The notes beneath the pieces were generated by a model. The model ran no database searches. It was not told the origin of the DNA and worked only from the letters and a program-made list of their open reading frames with translations. Position numbers and translations under genes: made by a program. Positions 61,301 to 64,000 of a stretch of 64,000 nucleotides of DNA are shown piece by piece (positions within the stretch are counted from its first letter, which is position 1; every line of letters starts with the position of its first letter). The DNA comes from Symsagittifera roscoffensis (taxonomy: Eukaryota > Xenacoelomorpha > Acoela > Convolutidae): positions 53,637,858 through 53,701,857 of the forward strand of contig NC_087065.1 in the NCBI RefSeq assembly GCF_963678635.1, in the 5' to 3' direction.

Positions 61301-63790
61301 ATCCCTCTCTACTTCGAGTGGTCTTCTGAGCTCCGTGTTGCTCTTGTATGCCGCCGTCTTGCATCGAGCCAAAACCATGGGCGCCGACTCTCTCAAGTTT
61401 CCTTCCGAGACAGCATCCACTGAAGGACTACCCAATCCCTCCACTTCTCTCTTCCTCTTGCGAGTTTTCACTTCTCTGCTTGAGGGTGTTGTGGTTATCA
61501 TCACTGATTCGACCTCTCTGTCTACCTCCAACCCTTCCAACTCTTGCCTCCCCCCTGCTCGAGCCTTAAGGATATTAGTACTTTTAATCATATTACTAGT
61601 CCCAACCTTATCCCTTTTTATATCATCAACTATTTTATCTACAGTTTTTTGTTTCAGAGTAGAGCTGTCCTCACATTTTTCTTCTCTAGTCTTCGATCGT
61701 GAATTCCTCAGCTCTACCAGCTTGCTCAGCAGCTCTTTTCTCGCCTTCTCATCCAGGCCCGTTCCTATCAGAAGCGGTTCTCCAAACCTTACGACTGTGT
61801 CCCACAGTTCCTTCTTGAATTTTTCCAGCGTCGTCTCGCTGCCCACTTCTTGATTGAATTCTTTTAAGAACTCCTGCCAAGCATCGTCCTTCAGGGACCC
61901 CAGGAACATGTCCCTGTTCCCTTCGAAAGTGTTCTTTTCCCTTTCCTCCGAGCTCAAGAGTATCATCCCCATATTGGAGGTCTCACTTGCCAATGGCAAT
62001 TCCAGATTCTTCCGGGGGGACGGAGTCAGAGGTGGAGTGGCAGTATCTGCCCAATTCTCCTCGCTCAAGTCTTTCAACAGCTCTTGAGTGGTGAGCTCCT
62101 CCCTTGATGGTCCTGGTTCAGGCGTATTCCCCACTTCCATGTCCTCACCGGCTTCACTGAGAGTTTCATCCATACTCTCTTCTTCTGACTCATTTCTCCT
62201 TCTCTCGAGAATTCTTTTGAACCGGTCCTCCACGGGTCCACTCCTCTTGTCTCCAGGCGTGTCCACTGACAGTGGTGATGGTGTCGCAGGGTCTAATTTT
62301 TTGTATTCCGTCAGGGCTACGTGCAGCTGGCCTGCTGCATCTAGTTCTTTTCCCTCCTGTCTCATTTCCACCTGTTCTAAGCCATATGGTGCCCTGTACT
62401 TTCTTGTTGCAAATTTCATGTCGTCCACCAATGCGACGTGCCCCTCCATCATGATCATCCTGCCATCATCCCATATTGGTAGCATGTTCTCTAGTCCCTC
62501 CTGCTCAAGAGCTCTCAAGACCTTCCGAACCTCATATCCGGGGGGCTGCGAACCTCTCATCTTTTTCGCTTGCGTCGTCCACGAATTTATCTTCGCCTCG
62601 CTAGTATGGAAGTAGACCGCCGCCGTGTAGCCGATGAACAGGGGTTCCCAGCCATCAGTGAAATACTTCTGCATTTCCTCCGTCGTCATCCTCGCCATTA
62701 TGGAGGGAACTACCAAGGGACTGTTCATTCCCAAGGTCATCCTCCTGACTATCGGGAACTCAGGCATGGCGGCTGGAAGGATTTCTTTCTCCATTATGGC
62801 CTCCAGCTCCTTCTTGACCAGTGCAAAGCATTCCTTCCAAGCAGGAATCCTCAAGATCTCTCGTCCGTCTGCCGTCAATGGGTTCAAGTTCCAAAACTTG
62901 GGATACGTTTCGATGGGGCCCTCTCGCTTGCCTCCCATTCTACATTGCATTTGCCCCCTGAAGTTGTACACTATCAGCTCGGCATCTTTCACTTTTCCAA
63001 AGAGTACCGTGTTGCTCATTCGCGCTCTGAGCACCTCCTGCTGGCACCAATTGAGCGCCGTCCCATCCAGTATGCTGATAAGACTCAAGTGCGTCACAGA
63101 GTGACGATACGTTGTCACCAGGGGATCTGGGAATGCGTACGTCACTGCTGGACCATAAATGCAGGTCACCACCTCCTCTAGACCCCGGATTATCCCCATC
63201 GGGTCCGACCTCATTGCCAGGCATAGGTCCGTCAACAGAGGCATCCCTCCATTCATCTTCTTCCATTCTTCTCTCGAGTTTGGATTCTTATCTTCACCCG
63301 TCATGTGCCGATTCTGCATCATGAGGTATTGCACTAACAACGTCTTCAACCCTGCGGCACACTTGTAGGAGTAGGTTTCAATGCTCGAGTGGACTCTCCC
63401 CATAGACAGAGGCTCTCCATATTCCATCAATCGATGAAACGACACCAATTCCCCATGGGTCAAGAGTAATAGTGCCAGATACCCATCAACTCGAAGTGTC
63501 TCTACTCCTCGACTAAACATGTATGCTGGGCCCATGTTGAACAAGTATCTGGGGTAGACCAGATACAAAGCCAAGAGTAGGCTGATGGGCATGCCCAGTA
63601 TCTCCTGCACGAAGGCTCCAAAGATAGTCGCCATGGTGCCGAACATTCCTGCCATGAATTCCTGCTCCCAGCAAGGACTCAAGAACTTGAGAATCTCATG
63701 ATCCCTCCTAGTCCTCAGCTCACCCTTGGCGTGCTCTCTCCAGAACCCTCCAATCGTCACTTCATTGGCGGCCGAGACAAATCTAGCCAC
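58343..63790 (-). CDS. Copy 2: element B very large protein
   Basis: Duplicate of 40115-45562, 1815 codons, translation identical as far as I can see, including both Cys/His motifs. Confidence 0.75.
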   Translation of the reverse strand: MARFVSAANEVTIGGFWREHAKGELRTRRDHEILKFLSPCWEQEFMAGMFGTMATIFGAFVQEILGMPISLLLALYLVYPRYLFNMGPAYMFSRGVETLRVDGYLALLLLTHGELVSFHRLMEYGEPLSMGRVHSSIETYSYKCAAGLKTLLVQYLMMQNRHMTGEDKNPNSREEWKKMNGGMPLLTDLCLAMRSDPMGIIRGLEEVVTCIYGPAVTYAFPDPLVTTYRHSVTHLSLISILDGTALNWCQQEVLRARMSNTVLFGKVKDAELIVYNFRGQMQCRMGGKREGPIETYPKFWNLNPLTADGREILRIPAWKECFALVKKELEAIMEKEILPAAMPEFPIVRRMTLGMNSPLVVPSIMARMTTEEMQKYFTDGWEPLFIGYTAAVYFHTSEAKINSWTTQAKKMRGSQPPGYEVRKVLRALEQEGLENMLPIWDDGRMIMMEGHVALVDDMKFATRKYRAPYGLEQVEMRQEGKELDAAGQLHVALTEYKKLDPATPSPLSVDTPGDKRSGPVEDRFKRILERRRNESEEESMDETLSEAGEDMEVGNTPEPGPSREELTTQELLKDLSEENWADTATPPLTPSPRKNLELPLASETSNMGMILLSSEEREKNTFEGNRDMFLGSLKDDAWQEFLKEFNQEVGSETTLEKFKKELWDTVVRFGEPLLIGTGLDEKARKELLSKLVELRNSRSKTREEKCEDSSTLKQKTVDKIVDDIKRDKVGTSNMIKSTNILKARAGGRQELEGLEVDREVESVMITTTPSSREVKTRKRKREVEGLGSPSVDAVSEGNLRESAPMVLARCKTAAYKSNTELRRPLEVERDTEASTSSTSEEDFKPQKVNVKRGSTNGQTWEVDVGKEWVSKAHQAMGKQVTSDPLERNKTRNTSRTWWVALETLKEMEDCLKKLDSGVARKRRNWATQQKAEVNKIELANQLKRSWQNLLKDHFEEAMRTSSSAPPLMANPFVRTAGQLVFTWSLVGIELETLTSYDRLKLGGKKLDVYQALMQHVARDNSGLSLARRKDATCFLRWIMSMMSDSTILACHQRASGSKTVEKRVSTIILNVYKSTGIEKEDGSRLSLENHRKLDEVRRFYNKKFEEEHDVHRNLASSEQYSRLSEKGEYQYVSGVMGIAYNPFLDSETGGAHRNHEVAELLKFWTERIVEIDAVEKERPSLGLILEKTPEVVSIPRSNKRVEVNVGDGNGLLITNLGVVWKLLRPSWCPHPHASLIEETTERVRLAPTEDEDLAKLSVVHKLILPQMQESGEKTNNLGSAKKMEPGSCLDSTCGNGEHTCDGRSCVRILSFQKEDLVTWFEDITEREKSEVQIVAECYARTTVNIATALGFFSRMCSLQSLERLESEHHLVTALSVESWPGVLQVTQKHIRSWKVGLEAEMGFPMSEAYGLPLNAKSLIGSMMANLCGSHYPLHIAMVEASSQRVLVDKAFSVPKCVRLARISHHSHKLLRKIRGTVPKELRDDLSEIWGEELLKLESENTSDHERQNVIGKLVGGAPNMEDNDTMHEKMIELEPLLEASGERNLRSIEITHGECPCHCLAQTVWYPDHKNLCLVWDMEEIRSIGLPDHRQKVTLLVVSTMLALRWIEENITKYREATTLTAESIYAIDYSRRLELFETACKVFAIPTEVRHVWSRLRYFPWFRATLTSWLYMTTKDHMRKHQKEYRKFQAEIGPEAFKRPLLTLRNAITTGWKRVGKMSRDNTKARESILEEDLAKNVSLSLHNSFCLNRESRVKALPNQAKRLQEQREWMQSYEQLKAWEEIVISSDDEEELLRQFAVSSTSGCGTSKAKSAR

Positions 63791-63801
63791 CGTCAGGTCT
63801 A

Positions 63802-64000
63802 TTACTTCGACCAGCTCCAGTTGTTTCTCCAGAAAACTCCAGCTTGTTTCACGAGGGGTGGTGCTTCTTCCCTCGTCTTATTCGTGGCGTTCTCCAGCCT
63901 TGGTGTCAAAAATGGCCACCAGCCATTCTCTTGCGTCAAGCGATATTTCATCGACTCTAATTGCTTTTCCGTCTCGGCCACATTTCTTCTCTCGTTACTC
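63802..64000 (-). CDS. Copy 2: element B SGNH-like protein, C-terminal fragment
   Basis: Duplicate of the end of 45574-47448, cut by the window edge. The change at 63949 turns an isoleucine codon into methionine. Confidence 0.6.
   Translation of the reverse strand, partial: SNERRNVAETEKQLESMKYRLTQENGWWPFLTPRLENATNKTREEAPPLVKQAGVFWRNNWSWSK

Larger units (their letters stand above)
50744..64000. repeat. Tandem duplication, copy 2 (incomplete at window end)
   Basis: Matches 32516-45772 at a constant offset of 18,228. I found three substitutions: 33213/51441 (C/G), 33728/51956 (C/T) and 45721/63949 (T/C). No indels were noticed. All frame breaks of copy 1 are shared, so they predate the duplication. 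Confidence 0.95.

Overview
The window looks like a piece of an animal (metazoan) genome. The evidence is an F-BAR/RhoGAP gene of the SLIT-ROBO GAP family, two spliced exons of a drug/metabolite-type membrane transporter, a non-LTR retrotransposon relic, AT-rich intergenic DNA with homopolymer runs, and two related giant Ty3/gypsy-like LTR retroelements. I cannot name the species. My recollection that very similar gypsy pol sequences occur in cnidarians and other marine invertebrates was not checked.

Layout. 1-12.2 kb is ordinary host-like DNA: two exons of an EamA/SLC35-like transporter (minus strand, 691-1667), 6.8 kb of AT-rich DNA without recognisable genes, and an srGAP-like gene with an uninterrupted coding region (minus, 8954-11764). 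A dispersed repeat lies in inverted orientation at both ends of this block. 12.3-14.8 kb holds a 5'-truncated, twice frameshifted non-LTR element with a restriction-like endonuclease, between 36-bp direct repeats.

15439-39249 is element A, a 23.8-kb LTR retrotransposon with two 923-bp LTRs (about 1% diverged). It has a 3-kb leader full of a TCCGGAGGGGT-like word, gag, zinc knuckles and protease, RT-RNase H, and an integrase with a long tail ending in a macrodomain-like module. After a spacer comes an 8.3-kb second coding block of large proteins I do not recognise. Its reading frames are broken in about ten places.

39250-50742, on the minus strand, is element B, a diverged relative. Its second coding block is nearly intact (498, 624 and 1815 codons) and includes an SGNH/GDSL-type hydrolase that is lost in A. 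The left end of B's 3' LTR is at 14960-15438 and the rest at 39250-39686, so A appears to have inserted into B's LTR. B is cut at 50743, where a tandem duplication (period 18,228 bp) begins: 50744-64000 repeats 32516-45772 almost base for base.

How the genes fit together. A and B share the order integrase, macrodomain tail, spacer, coiled-coil/SGNH protein, SGNH-like protein, very large zinc-motif protein. The same order in two diverged elements suggests that the extra block is an integral part of this retroelement lineage and not a chance capture. What the block does is unknown. Candidate roles (modifying ADP-ribose signals, ester hydrolysis, particle or envelope functions) are inference only.
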